Source of the DNA: Polaromonas sp. A23
GTDB lineage: Bacteria; Pseudomonadota; Gammaproteobacteria; Burkholderiales; Burkholderiaceae_C
DNA: 64,000 nt
Assembly (NCBI RefSeq): GCF_002001015.1
Contig: NZ_MUNO01000041.1
Span: 62,001 to 126,000, forward strand
Reading direction: 5' to 3'
A model generated the notes under the pieces. The model was not told where the DNA came from, made no database searches, and saw nothing but the letters and a program-made list of their open reading frames with translations. A program made the position numbers and the translations under genes. Of the stretch, positions 51,598 through 61,024 are shown one piece after another (position 1 is the stretch's first letter; each line of letters opens with the position of its first letter).

Positions 51598-53490
51598 ATG
51601 AAACATCTGTCTTGTGTGGCTGCGCAAATTGGCGAGGGCGCAGCCAAGGTGCTGCAGAAAACTCTCAAGTCCCTGTTTCTTTTCGTCGCAGCGATTGGAA
51701 TCACCGGAACGGTGGCAGCGCAGCCAGCGCCTGTTGGACAGGAGGTGCGTCCGCGAATCGTCTGGGAAGTGAAAAACAGATTCCCTTTGTTCAGATCCGA
51801 GAGTGCATTGCCGGAAATTCTGAAATTGTCAGCTGGTAAACCTATGCTTGAATGGGCAACCCAAACCCTTGCGTCCAGGCCGGATCTGCTGGAGCCTCTC
51901 ACTTCTGACTATGTTTATTCACACAAAGGGGGGTGCAAAGGCAAGTCGGGTAAGCAGGAGTTCAAGACGCTCTGGAATCCGTGCACAGAAACATACGACC
52001 CAGAGCTGTTCAAGCTGCCAACGAGCCACGACATCTACGTACAGATAAAGCCCGCGCCGCCGGGAAAATGCGTGTTCAAACTCGGTAGCCTTCCGGGTGT
52101 TTCGGCAGATTGCGGTGTCCGTGTGGTCATTAGAGTGCCGCGCACGACAGAACCACAGGCACTGGTGGTCGAAGGTATTCCGGGTGTGCCTTCGCTTACG
52201 GAAAACATTCAGGTCCGTGACATTCTTCTTTTTGCTTTTGGTGACTCGTTTGCTTCCGGCGAATCCAATCCGGATGTGCCAGCCATTCACACAAATCACC
52301 CCACAAATGCCCCAACCGGAGAGGCCTTGTCAGGCGTTACCTGGCTGAATTCTCCTCATGAGCTGAAAAGAAAACCCAATTGGCAAGACAGAAGATGCCA
52401 CCGGTCGGTGCTCTCGTGGCCGATTCTTGCCGCGGCCAAGCTTGCTGCAGATGACCCGCACATGGTGGTCAGGGTTGCGTCGTGGGCGTGCACGGGGGCA
52501 GAAATTTCGGACGGTTTTTATTCCGCGCAACTTAAGAGCGGTGCAGACTCGTTGGGGGTGCCCGTTCAGCGTTCCCAGTTTGTGGCAGCACGAGAAGCCC
52601 TTTGCGAAAAGAAACCCGGTGGCAGCGGGAACAGCATCGACACGGTCGAGCATATAAAGGGGACGAAGAGCGGGATGAAAGGCGCAGCTGTGGGATGCCT
52701 CAAGGCAGACCGGACGCGTGAGATTGACGGCGTGCTTTTCACGTTTGGCGGAAATGACGTGTTCTTTGGCCCCGTGATCTTCGACGCCGTTGGCATCGTG
52801 GGAACACATATTCCTTTTGTAGATTGGGCGATCAAGCCGAAGCGTAAAAAAATGGTTAGAACACCATTGCAGGCCAGAGCCCGCATCGACGGAATAGCCG
52901 AAGTTCCTTTTTACGACAAGCTGCAGACCCGTTACACAGCACTTAACGCAGGGTTTGCTGCGCTGGGCGTGCCGCCAGAGAAGGTCTATCAAATCCAGTA
53001 CCCCAACCCGATGCAGGACCAGAACGGAACCTTATGTGCCAAATCGAAGTTTGATGGCATGGATACCCTGGAGAAGGTCCAGAGAAAAGCCAACCTGACG
53101 AAATGGGAGTCCGAGAACGCCCAGACAAACATGATCGTGCCGCTGCAAGATGCCATCCAACCAAGCCGCAACAAATGGAATGTGGTTGACGGGCATGTTG
53201 AAGCCATGAAAAAGCACGGCCTGTGCGCGTACGACAAGAACAAGGAGCTTGAGCTGGCGATGCCCAAACTGTCCTCAGGCAACTGGGTACGGAACTTCAA
53301 GCCTTCTGAATACAACCACTACGCGCCCACCGCGCGATGGTTTCGCACACCCGATGATGTTGTGATGGGCGTGTATTCAGGATCGTCATTCCTGCCTGTC
53401 TCCGGGGCATTTCATCCCTCGGCACAGGCACACTCCGCCATAGCCGACAAGGTGGTGGAGCATCTCAAGAAGCGCTTTACGAGTCCTTGA
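51598..53490 (+). CDS. Large exported SGNH/GDSL hydrolase
   Basis: 630 residues from ATG 51598. Long n-region then a signal-like helix (SLFLFVAAIGITGTVAAQ, about 23-40). Block I is GDSFASGES near residues 216-224, block III GGNDVFFG near 386-393, and the C-terminal HPSAQAHS holds the catalytic His. Multiple Cys suggest disulfides in an exported enzyme. Longer than typical GDSL esterases (~250-400) because of an N-terminal ~175-residue domain of unknown type. It probably cleaves an ester on a lipid or glycan. Confidence 0.85.
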   Translation: MKHLSCVAAQIGEGAAKVLQKTLKSLFLFVAAIGITGTVAAQPAPVGQEVRPRIVWEVKNRFPLFRSESALPEILKLSAGKPMLEWATQTLASRPDLLEPLTSDYVYSHKGGCKGKSGKQEFKTLWNPCTETYDPELFKLPTSHDIYVQIKPAPPGKCVFKLGSLPGVSADCGVRVVIRVPRTTEPQALVVEGIPGVPSLTENIQVRDILLFAFGDSFASGESNPDVPAIHTNHPTNAPTGEALSGVTWLNSPHELKRKPNWQDRRCHRSVLSWPILAAAKLAADDPHMVVRVASWACTGAEISDGFYSAQLKSGADSLGVPVQRSQFVAAREALCEKKPGGSGNSIDTVEHIKGTKSGMKGAAVGCLKADRTREIDGVLFTFGGNDVFFGPVIFDAVGIVGTHIPFVDWAIKPKRKKMVRTPLQARARIDGIAEVPFYDKLQTRYTALNAGFAALGVPPEKVYQIQYPNPMQDQNGTLCAKSKFDGMDTLEKVQRKANLTKWESENAQTNMIVPLQDAIQPSRNKWNVVDGHVEAMKKHGLCAYDKNKELELAMPKLSSGNWVRNFKPSEYNHYAPTARWFRTPDDVVMGVYSGSSFLPVSGAFHPSAQAHSAIADKVVEHLKKRFTSP

Positions 53491-53518
53491 TTGGCTGCGC
53501 TGATGAAGGTGCGAAACA

Positions 53519-54691
53519 TCAAATGACGTTCTTCTCCAGCAAGGCCCGCCCCTCCACCAGCCGCTGCACCGCGAGCGGCGACAAGTCCAGGCTGGTGTAG
53601 GCGCCCTCGCAAATCCACTCGGCCAAGCCACGCCCCACTGCGGGCGCCTGCTGCAGGCCGTGACCGCTGAAGCCGTTGGCCAGCAGCAGGTTGGCCAAGG
53701 CCGGGTGCGGGCCGAGCAGCGCGTTGTGGTCGTGCGTGTTGTATTCGTAGTAGCCGGCCCAGGCGCGTTGCTGGCGCAGGGCTTCAAAGCCGGGCACGCG
53801 GTTGGCCAGCGTGAGCCAGGCTTCGTCGAACAGGGCGTGGTCTACGTCCAGTGGCAGGTCGTTGTCGTCTTGCGCGGGCGGCAGGCCGCAGATCCACATT
53901 TCGCCTTCGGGCCTGAACCACAGGCCGCTCGGGTCGATCACCAGCGGGCAGTCGGGCGTTTTGGCGGGGCTTGAAAACCCATACACGCAGCGCCTGCGGC
54001 CGTACACCGGCAAGTCCAGCCCGGTGCCGGCCAGCAGCGGCCTGGCCCAGGCGCCTGCGGCATTCACTGCCCAGTCGCAGGGCAAGCTGGCGCCGCCTTC
54101 GAGCGTGACCGCGCTCACGCGGCCCTGGCTGTGCGCGAAGCCGGTGGCGTGCGCCTTGACGTACTGCACGCCCAGGCTGCGCGCCTTGTGCTTGAAGGCC
54201 ATGAGCAAACCGTAGCCATCGAACCAGCCTTCGCCCTCCAGGCCCAACGACGCCAATGCCAGGTCGTCCACCCGCAGCCACGGAAAACGCTGCTGCAGCG
54301 CGGCCGGATCCAACAGCGCAACTTTGACGCCGTGCGCGCGCTGAATGGCGTGGTTCTCGCGCAGGGTGGCGGCGCCGGCTTCGGTGGCCAGGTAAAGGTA
54401 GCCGCGCTCGGTCAAACCGATGTCGGGCACGTCGCCATCCACCGCCAGGTGCTGCTTGATGTTGCGCAAAAAGCCGATGCCGAACTGCGAGATTGCAATG
54501 TTGACCGGCTGCGAGAACTGCTGGCGTATGGAGCTGGCCGACAGCGCCGAAGAGGCCTGCGCATAAGTAGGGTCACGCTCGACCACGGTGATCTCGCCGT
54601 GAAAGCGTGCGTGTGACGCCAGAAAGTAAGCAATCGCGCTGCCTATCACCCCGCCACCGACGATGACGATTTTCTGCCCGGTTTGGCTCAT
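53519..54691 (-). CDS. FAD-dependent oxidoreductase of the DAO family
   Basis: 390 residues. Dinucleotide motif IVIVGGGVIGSAIAYFLA (8-25), SASSIRQQFSQPVN near 52-65 typical of sarcosine/dimethylglycine-oxidase-like enzymes, and a C-terminal HDHNALLGPHP plus NGFSGHGLQQAPAVGRGLAEW. It oxidises a secondary or amino-acid amine with FAD. Divergent from the SDR gene at 54901; substrate unknown. Confidence 0.92.
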   Translation of the reverse strand: MSQTGQKIVIVGGGVIGSAIAYFLASHARFHGEITVVERDPTYAQASSALSASSIRQQFSQPVNIAISQFGIGFLRNIKQHLAVDGDVPDIGLTERGYLYLATEAGAATLRENHAIQRAHGVKVALLDPAALQQRFPWLRVDDLALASLGLEGEGWFDGYGLLMAFKHKARSLGVQYVKAHATGFAHSQGRVSAVTLEGGASLPCDWAVNAAGAWARPLLAGTGLDLPVYGRRRCVYGFSSPAKTPDCPLVIDPSGLWFRPEGEMWICGLPPAQDDNDLPLDVDHALFDEAWLTLANRVPGFEALRQQRAWAGYYEYNTHDHNALLGPHPALANLLLANGFSGHGLQQAPAVGRGLAEWICEGAYTSLDLSPLAVQRLVEGRALLEKNVI

Positions 54692-54900
54692 CTGGTGTCT
54701 GCTCCCGCATCTGCTTGCATGGGGCTCATCCTAACGGTGTCGGAAGGGCCGTCGGTTGTGCTGCTTAGTCATGGCGGACGCCGTGGGCCAACTCATTGGA
54801 GGACAGGTCCGGAAGCGGCGAGCCCCGGGGCCGGTGAAAACCTACTCTTGTGTGTCGGGGCGTAGCGGCCTTTCATCATTTACAACACCACAGGACTTTC

Positions 54901-55650
54901 ATGAACAGACTTCAAAACAAACGCGCGCTCATCACCGGCGGAACCACCGGCATCGGCTTGGCCACGGCCAAACAGTTTCTGGCGGAGGGCGCACGGCTGG
55001 TGGTGACCGGTTTTAACGACGACACGCTGGCACAAGCCCGGCAGGAGCTGGGCGCCGAGGTGCACGTCCTCAAGATTGACGCGGGCGATGTGCAGGCGCA
55101 AGCCAGGCTGGCACAGCAGGTGGCCGACGTTTTTGGGCAGCTGGACGTGGCCTTTCTGAATGCGGGCATCGGCATCTTCCGGCCGCTGGAGCAGTGGGAC
55201 GAAGCGACGTTCGAGCGCCTCATGGCGGTCAATCTCAAAGGACCGCTGTTTCTGATGCAGGCTCTGCTGCCGGTGTTTGCCAACCCGGCTTCTGTGGTGT
55301 TGACGGCGTCGGTGGTTGCGCACATTGGCATGCCGACCTCCAGCGTTTACGCCGCGACCAAGGCGGGGCTGGCTTCGCTGGCGCGTACGCTTTCTGGCGA
55401 GCTGATCACGCGCGGCATTCGCGTCAACGCCCTGAGCCCGGGGCCGGTGACCACCCCGATCTACGGCAAGCTGGGCATGCCGCCGCAAGAACTGCAGCAA
55501 ATGGCCGACTCGATTCTGGCGCAGGTGCCGGCGCAGCGTTTTGGTACCGCAGATGAAATCGCCAAGGCGGCGGTGTTCCTGGCGTCCGACGAGGCGAGCT
55601 TTTCAGTGGGCAGCGAGCTGGTGCTGGACGGCGGGATGAGCGCGCTGTAG
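54901..55650 (+). CDS. Short-chain dehydrogenase/reductase
   Basis: 249 residues from ATG 54901 (MNRLQNKRALITGGTTGIG). Classical SDR: NAD(P) motif TGGTTGIG, NAG at LNAGIG, and catalytic Ser, Tyr and Lys in SVYAATKAG. C-terminal VLDGGMSAL. Oxidises or reduces a small carbonyl compound. 209 bp separate it from the divergent DAO gene. Confidence 0.95.
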   Translation: MNRLQNKRALITGGTTGIGLATAKQFLAEGARLVVTGFNDDTLAQARQELGAEVHVLKIDAGDVQAQARLAQQVADVFGQLDVAFLNAGIGIFRPLEQWDEATFERLMAVNLKGPLFLMQALLPVFANPASVVLTASVVAHIGMPTSSVYAATKAGLASLARTLSGELITRGIRVNALSPGPVTTPIYGKLGMPPQELQQMADSILAQVPAQRFGTADEIAKAAVFLASDEASFSVGSELVLDGGMSAL

Positions 55651-55727
55651 CGTCATTGCCCAGGCGGTAGGCCGTGGGGAGGCGTTTGAGGTGCCGGAGC
55701 GAAGATTTGCAAGTCAAATCGAGCTCT

Positions 55728-55770
55728 GGCCCTTTTAATTCGGGTGCCAATAGCTATTAATAAGATAGCG
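55728..55770. repeat. Dispersed AGCTATT repeat copy
   Basis: GGCCCTTTTAATTCGGGTGCC then TAGCTATTAATAAGATAGC; between the SDR and DUF3606 genes. Full-length family member. Confidence 0.6.
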
Positions 55771-55919
55771 GAAATTTTCTTTGGCATGCCAAAGACGTGC
55801 CGGAAAACCGCCCATGCCCACAGGCGTGTGGGGCCGTGTCTGACGCGCGGGGGCCAGCATGGGGGGTATGTTGGGGCATCGACATCTTGTTCGTACCCAT
55901 TTCGAAAAGAGGAGCACCC

Positions 55920-56111
55920 ATGCCCGGCGACACCACCAGGCGCGGCCCTGCTGACAGTTCACGTGTCAACGTTCACGAACCTTACGAGCTGCGCTATTGG
56001 ACAGAAAAATTCCAATGCTCGGCCGAGCAGCTCAAGGCCGCCGTTACAGCAGCGGGTACCAACGTTGCCGCGGTGCAGGCGCGCCTGCGCCACAGCAAAA
56101 TAACGCACTGA
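55920..56111 (+). CDS. DUF3606 protein
   Basis: 63 residues from ATG 55920 (AAGAGGAGC upstream). DUF3606 signature: RVNVHEPYELRYWTEKFQC then AEQLKAAVTAAGTNVAAVQA. Small cytoplasmic protein of unknown role, common in Burkholderiales. Confidence 0.88.
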   Translation: MPGDTTRRGPADSSRVNVHEPYELRYWTEKFQCSAEQLKAAVTAAGTNVAAVQARLRHSKITH

Positions 56112-56159
56112 CCGACCATCGGAACGCCGGGCGATTGCGCCGCCCCCGGTTTGGTTTCC

Positions 56160-56271
56160 TCAGGCTTGCCTGGGCGGCTTGGGCAGGAAACTAAACGCCA
56201 GCGCACCCAGCACCAGCAGCGCGGCAATGCTGGCCAGCCCGGTCCTGCCCGGTTCTATCGTCCTCCCCGAT
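56160..56271 (-). pseudogene. 3' remnant of a transporter-like gene
   Basis: The minus strand reads GLASIAALLVLGALAFSFLP-KPPRQA and a stop, a hydrophobic helix plus charged tail like the end of an MFS-type transporter. It is cut at its upstream side exactly where the AAAACTGGCACCT repeats begin. Confidence 0.45.
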
Positions 56272-56320
56272 AAAACTGGCACCTTTCCATGATGAAAAAC
56301 TGGCACCTCGAAAGTGCCAG
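56272..56320. mobile_element. Possible IS end (IS21-like terminal repeats)
   Basis: AAAACTGGCACCT occurs at 56272-56284 and 56296-56308 (24-nt spacing), followed by the CTGGCAC/GTGCCAG hairpin. IS21-family ends carry multiple short repeats of this style. No transposase is present, so this would be a relic. Confidence 0.35.
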
Positions 56321-56641
56321 CCTCGCCCTTATCCTTATACCCGGCCCCAACGGGGTTGTAATGCTGGGCCGCTCGCGTGCCTGTGGCGGGCCGGCTCAGG
56401 CGCCACACGCTGTGAAATGTGGCGCCTTGGCACGGTAAAAATTGGCATTTGGCGAGTACCAATCGCACACTAGGCTTGGCGCGCGCAATCCTCCAGACTG
56501 GTAAGTTTTGTGGATGGGAAGATGGTTCCTGCTGGTCGGTCCTGGCGATGCATATCGCCATGTTCGTATTAATTGTGGTACCTGCGGTGTGCTGCCGCGT
56601 CAGGCAGCGTTGCCGGGTCGGCACGTTACTGGAGTGAAGAA

Positions 56642-57268
56642 TTGAATGGCCTCTCAAACAAGCAGGACATGTTTGTCCTGATCGCAGACGACCACGCACT
56701 TGTGCGAGATGGCATCCGTGGCCTGGTTGCCGGCGTACTGGGGGACGTGCAATTCGTGGAAGCGGACGATGGCGACTCGTTGATGCAGGCGGCCTGCGCC
56801 AGACCGCTGGCGAGCGTGGCCCTGGTCGACCTGAACATGCCGGGCATGGAAAGGGGCTTCCGGCTTGTGGAGCTGGCGCGTTTGTGCCCTTCGCTGCCGC
56901 TGGTGGTGATTTCGGCGCTGACCTCCCCGGACGTGGTACGGCGCACGCTGGAGATTTCGACCGTTCACGCCTTCGTGTCCAAAAGCGCGCCCTCTGAACA
57001 GATCTGCGCGGCCATCGAAGCCGCCATGCAGGGCATCAAGCTGCCGTTCGCGCTGCGTGTGGCCGACACCAAACGCCCGGAGCTGCTTCTCACGCCGCGC
57101 ATGGAGGAGGTGCGCCAGCTGCTGCGCCTGGGCATGAGCAACAAGCTGATTGCCAGCACCCTGGGCATCACGGAAGGCACCGTGAAAAACTACATGAGCG
57201 AAATCTTCAAGGCGCTCAACGTGTCCAACCGCACGCAGGCGGCGCAGCTTGACTCCGAGAGCCTATGA
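56642..57268 (+). CDS. LuxR-family response regulator
   Basis: 208 residues from TTG 56642 (GGAG at 7 bp), or 199 from ATG 56669 (MFVLIADDHALVRDG). Receiver: acidic ADD, phospho-Asp in LVDLNMPGM, Lys in FVSKSAP. LuxR HTH at the C-terminus: EVRQLLRLGMSNKLIASTLG and ITEGTVKNYMSE. Its stop overlaps the kinase start (ATGA), so the two form a two-component pair. Confidence 0.93.
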   Translation: MNGLSNKQDMFVLIADDHALVRDGIRGLVAGVLGDVQFVEADDGDSLMQAACARPLASVALVDLNMPGMERGFRLVELARLCPSLPLVVISALTSPDVVRRTLEISTVHAFVSKSAPSEQICAAIEAAMQGIKLPFALRVADTKRPELLLTPRMEEVRQLLRLGMSNKLIASTLGITEGTVKNYMSEIFKALNVSNRTQAAQLDSESL

Positions 57269-58995
57269 CGCCGGCCAGGGATGAGCGGCCAGACCCTGAA
57301 GACAGCGCACACACGATAGCGTCGCTCTGGGCGCTGCGCCTCTGCGAATTGCTGTGCGCGCTGATGTTCGCAACGGCGTTGCCCTGGCAGCAGCCCTTTG
57401 CCTGGTTCGCGATCATTGCCGGGTTAGGCATGTTCCGGTGGTGGCATGTCAACCGCCCCTCCTTCAGAGCACGGCCCAGGCTGCAGCGCCGACGCATTTA
57501 CCGCATCTACATGTGGGTGCTGATGTCTTACGTCGGCAGCGCCTGCTACTTTCTCTATGTGCCGGGCAACGTGCCGATTCAGGCGGTGCTGATGAGTTAC
57601 CTCCTGGGCAACGCCACCTTGATTGCGGTGCGCCTCACGGGCGACCTGATGCGCACGACCATCGCCCTGTGCCTGGCGGTGCTGCCGACTTCGATACGCT
57701 TCATCGTGGAAGGCGCGGCCGACAACACCCTGCTGATGCTGATGGGTATTGGTGGAATTTTCATGACCATCACCATGGTGTTCCTCTCGCGCGCGCAGGA
57801 AAGCAGCGTGCTGCACCAGTACGAGCAGCGCCGGCGCGCCGAGGCTGCGACGAACGCGGTGGCCGCCATGGGGCTGAGCAAGTCCCGCTTTTTTGCGGCG
57901 GTCAGCCACGATCTGCGCCAGCCGGTGCACGCTATCGGGTTGTACCTGGCGCCTTTGCACGCCCTGGCACAGAACGCGCAGGACCGGGCCGCCCTGCGCG
58001 CCGTGGAAGGTATCAACCAGTCCTGGCGGGCCCTGGATGGCCTGCTCTCGCAGGTGCTGGACCTGACGCGCATGGACTCGGGTGTGGTGAAGGCCGACCT
58101 GCAACCGACCGAGATCGCGCCGCTCGTCACCAGCCTGGTCATGCAGCACAGTGCTGTCGCCGAGGCGGCCGGTGTGCGTGTGGTGGCGCTGGTCAGGCCG
58201 GGCGCCTTCGCGATGGCGGACGGGCTCATGCTCATCCGCATGTTGTCGAACTTGCTGGACAACGCCATCAAGTTCTCGCCGCCGGGTGGCTCGGTGCTGG
58301 TGGTGCTGCGCAATGGGGGCGGGCACTGGCGGCTGCAGGTGCGCGACAGCGGTGTCGGCATTGCGCAGAGCGCGCAGGAGAGGATTTTCGAGGAGTTCGT
58401 GCAGATTGATAACGATGCCCGCGACAGGCAGCACGGGCTGGGACTGGGGCTGGCGATTGCCAAGCGTTTTGCCTTGCTGATGAATGGCAACATCGAGGTT
58501 CGCTCCGCGCTCGGTCGGGGTTGCTGCATGACGATCACGTTGCCGCGGGCCAACCCACCGGCGGCGACAGAGGCGGCGGACGGTGTGGAGCATCGCCTGG
58601 ACACCGGCCCTGGCGAGCTTCTGCCGCAGACCGGTCACTTTGTACCCGTGCTGGCCATGCGCAACGTGTTGTTGGTCGAAGACGACTCGCTGGTGGCAGG
58701 CGCCACCCGCGAACTGCTGACTTCATGGGGTTTGCGTGTGCGGCACGTGGAAACTGCGGCAGAGGCTTTTCGCGAGGCCGAATACGGGGACGTCGCCATT
58801 TGCGATGCCCGGCTTCCCCACAGCGCGTCGGGGCTGGATGTTGCGCTTGCCATGCGCGATATTGGCAAGAAAGTGCTGCTGATCAGCGGCGAGACCAACG
58901 CCGCGTTGCGTGAGGCGGCGCAGCAGCATCAGCTGTTGCTGCTCACCAAACCCGTTTCCCCGCCACAACTGCTCTCTGCCCTGCAGAACCTGTAG
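57265..58995 (+). CDS. Hybrid sensor histidine kinase
   Basis: 576 residues. About five to six membrane helices within residues 25-175, then HisKA with His215 in VSHDLRQPVHAIG, HATPase (NLLDNAIKFSPPGGSVLVV, GLGLGLAIAKRF) and a C-terminal receiver with Asp in CDARLPHS and Lys in LLTKPVSPP. The DLRQPVHA H-box is typical of kinases paired with LuxR regulators. Inner membrane. A 132-bp gap separates it from the alpha/beta hydrolase gene downstream. Confidence 0.95.
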   Translation: MTPARDERPDPEDSAHTIASLWALRLCELLCALMFATALPWQQPFAWFAIIAGLGMFRWWHVNRPSFRARPRLQRRRIYRIYMWVLMSYVGSACYFLYVPGNVPIQAVLMSYLLGNATLIAVRLTGDLMRTTIALCLAVLPTSIRFIVEGAADNTLLMLMGIGGIFMTITMVFLSRAQESSVLHQYEQRRRAEAATNAVAAMGLSKSRFFAAVSHDLRQPVHAIGLYLAPLHALAQNAQDRAALRAVEGINQSWRALDGLLSQVLDLTRMDSGVVKADLQPTEIAPLVTSLVMQHSAVAEAAGVRVVALVRPGAFAMADGLMLIRMLSNLLDNAIKFSPPGGSVLVVLRNGGGHWRLQVRDSGVGIAQSAQERIFEEFVQIDNDARDRQHGLGLGLAIAKRFALLMNGNIEVRSALGRGCCMTITLPRANPPAATEAADGVEHRLDTGPGELLPQTGHFVPVLAMRNVLLVEDDSLVAGATRELLTSWGLRVRHVETAAEAFREAEYGDVAICDARLPHSASGLDVALAMRDIGKKVLLISGETNAALREAAQQHQLLLLTKPVSPPQLLSALQNL

Positions 58996-59127
58996 TTGCC
59001 GCGCGCTCGCAGCCGGCGCGTGCCTCGGGTATGACTAATTTCACGTGTTCGTTTCTTTGCGGCGTCGGTAAATTCGCCGGCATGGATTGCGCGCATCCGC
59101 GCGCTCCCGTTGCCCAGAGGAACGACC

Positions 59128-60063
59128 ATGAGCTACCAGTTTTCCCCGGAAACCAATTATTCCGGCACGCCCCAAGCGGTGATGCTGTCACAACCGCCGC
59201 GTGTCGGGCGCTTCGCGCAAACGCGCGGCATCGGCATCGTGCGTCATTTCTACCGCGTGCTTTGCCGCTTCACGCCTGGCCTGGCTGCACACCTGGCTTA
59301 TGCGCAGCTGGCCAGGCCGCCGCGCCCGGCTCTGAGCGAGCGGCACATCGCCATCCGCAAGCGGGCGCGGATGCAGCGCTTGCCGGCGGGGAAAAACAAG
59401 CTGGCTGTCTATGAATGGGGCGAGGGCCCGGCGATTCTGATGGTTCATGGCTGGGGTTCGCACGCCACACACATGGGCCGGATGATCGGCCCGCTGGTGG
59501 ACGCGGGGTTCCGTGTTGTTGCCTTCGATGCGCCCGCGCACGGAAAATCCTCGGGCGGCGCAACCGACCTGGTGCAGTTTGCCAACGCGGTGGCCGTTGT
59601 GGCCCGGCATGTGGGGCCGCTGCACTGCGTGATCGGCCACTCTTTTGGCGCGGCCATGGCGATGTATGCCGCCAGGGACTGGGGCGTGGTGACCGGCAAG
59701 ATGGTGCTCATCAGCTCCTTCAACCACTGCAACTGGTTTCTGCAAATGTTTGCGGAGCACGTCGGCCTGACCCCGGCGGTGCTCGATCGCATGCGCCAGA
59801 TGATGGCGAACCTGTATGGCGGCCGGCTGAAGTGGAGCCGCATGTCGGTGGTGGACATGGCCCGGCAGGCCGGATTTCCGATGCTGTTCGTTCATGACGA
59901 GGACGACCAGGAGATTCCTTTTGACCACAGCCTCGCGCTGGTGACCGCGCTCAAGGACGCGCAGTTCAAGGCGACCAGTGGTCTTGGACACCACCGCGTG
60001 GTGCGCCACCCTGAGGTCATCAGGGATGTGGTGGCGTTTGTCTCGCACCAGCAGGTGGAATAA
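59128..60063 (+). CDS. Alpha/beta-fold hydrolase
   Basis: 311 residues from ATG 59128 (AGAGGAACG upstream). Oxyanion segment HGWGSHATHM, nucleophile Ser in IGHSFGAAM, Asp in HDEDDQEIPF, His in GLGHHRVV. Likely esterase or lipase-type; the ~90-residue N-terminal part is a partly basic extension. First of four same-strand genes after the two-component pair; the next begins 13 bp after its stop. Confidence 0.9.
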   Translation: MSYQFSPETNYSGTPQAVMLSQPPRVGRFAQTRGIGIVRHFYRVLCRFTPGLAAHLAYAQLARPPRPALSERHIAIRKRARMQRLPAGKNKLAVYEWGEGPAILMVHGWGSHATHMGRMIGPLVDAGFRVVAFDAPAHGKSSGGATDLVQFANAVAVVARHVGPLHCVIGHSFGAAMAMYAARDWGVVTGKMVLISSFNHCNWFLQMFAEHVGLTPAVLDRMRQMMANLYGGRLKWSRMSVVDMARQAGFPMLFVHDEDDQEIPFDHSLALVTALKDAQFKATSGLGHHRVVRHPEVIRDVVAFVSHQQVE

Positions 60064-60076
60064 ATAGGAGCGCGTC

Positions 60077-61024
60077 ATGCAACACCCGAATTTTTTACCC
60101 ATGCGTCCCCGCGCCCACCGGCTGGCTTTTGTGCTGGGCAGTGGCGGTGTCCGCAGCGTTGCCGCGCTCGGTGTTGCGCAACGGTTGGCGCAAGAGGGCA
60201 TACGGCCCGACCTGATTGCCGGCTGCAGTTCTGGTGCCTTGTTCGGCGCACAGATTGCAATGGGCATGCAGGGCGATCAGGCCCTTCGTGCGGCGACAGC
60301 CCTGTGGTCGGCCGAGCTGACGCAGCAGCGCCGCTGGCGCGCCTATGTGCAGTTGCTGGTGCCCAGACTGGCGGGCTTTGGTGCTGGGTTTGCGCTGCGC
60401 GACGACCGGCTGATCGTCCAGCGCATTGCCCGAGCCTTTGGGGACCGCCAGCTGGAGCAGCTTGAAACGCCGTTGCGCGTGGCGGCCACGGACGCCGCCA
60501 GCGGCCAGCCGGTGGTGCTGACGCACGGCAGCGTCGTCGATTCGCTGCGGGCCAGCATGGCGGTGCCTATTATTTTTCCCAGCGTCGAAATTCGTGGCCA
60601 GCGCCTGGTCGACGGCGTTCTTTCAAACCCCTTGCCGCTTTCTGCCGTGACCGATGCCCAGGTGGTGGTGACGCTGGGCTTTAGAGGCGCCATGCCGCGC
60701 CGCGTCGATCGCCTGTCGCGGTTGGTGGCCCAGACCAGCACCACACTGATCAACAACCTGATGCAGGCGCGCATCGACGCGGCGCGCGCGGCCGGGCAGA
60801 CGGTGATCGGCCTCGAGCTGGGTCTGGACCGTCATGTCGGCCTGTGGGAAACCTCGGCCATGCCGTATCTCTTCGAGGCCGGCAGGCGTGCTGTGCAGGC
60901 ACGCCTGACGGATATTTTTGCCGCGCTTGAGCAGGCCGAGTCGTCGCCCACGTTGCCTCTTTTTGCTTTTCAACCACCAACCCATGCCATTGAGAAAAAT
61001 GACTTTCACTACCACGCACACTGA
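60077..61024 (+). CDS. Patatin-like phospholipase (second in window)
   Basis: 315 residues from ATG 60077 (TAGGAG). GSGGVRS (21-27), nucleophile Ser51 in GCSSG, catalytic Asp179 in VDGV (DGV instead of DG[GA]). Cytoplasmic lipid acyl hydrolase, RssA/YjjU-like size. Its 3' end overlaps the diiron gene by 26 bp, so coupled. The nearby alpha/beta hydrolase suggests joint lipid handling. Confidence 0.92.
   Translation: MQHPNFLPMRPRAHRLAFVLGSGGVRSVAALGVAQRLAQEGIRPDLIAGCSSGALFGAQIAMGMQGDQALRAATALWSAELTQQRRWRAYVQLLVPRLAGFGAGFALRDDRLIVQRIARAFGDRQLEQLETPLRVAATDAASGQPVVLTHGSVVDSLRASMAVPIIFPSVEIRGQRLVDGVLSNPLPLSAVTDAQVVVTLGFRGAMPRRVDRLSRLVAQTSTTLINNLMQARIDAARAAGQTVIGLELGLDRHVGLWETSAMPYLFEAGRRAVQARLTDIFAALEQAESSPTLPLFAFQPPTHAIEKNDFHYHAH

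Larger units (their letters stand above)
56112..56641. other. 530-bp region with gene and IS remnants
   Basis: Holds a minus-strand gene remnant (56160-56271), IS-end-like repeats (56272-56320), further TTGGCA motifs near 56428-56446, and the promoter area of the response regulator. The 179-codon minus-strand ORF through it (56160-56699) mixes unrelated pieces and is not a gene. Confidence 0.5.

Noticed and set aside
56160-56699. 179-codon minus-strand ORF as a gene
   Set aside because: Joins promoter sequence, IS-like repeats and a transporter remnant; only the last ~37 codons look formerly coding.
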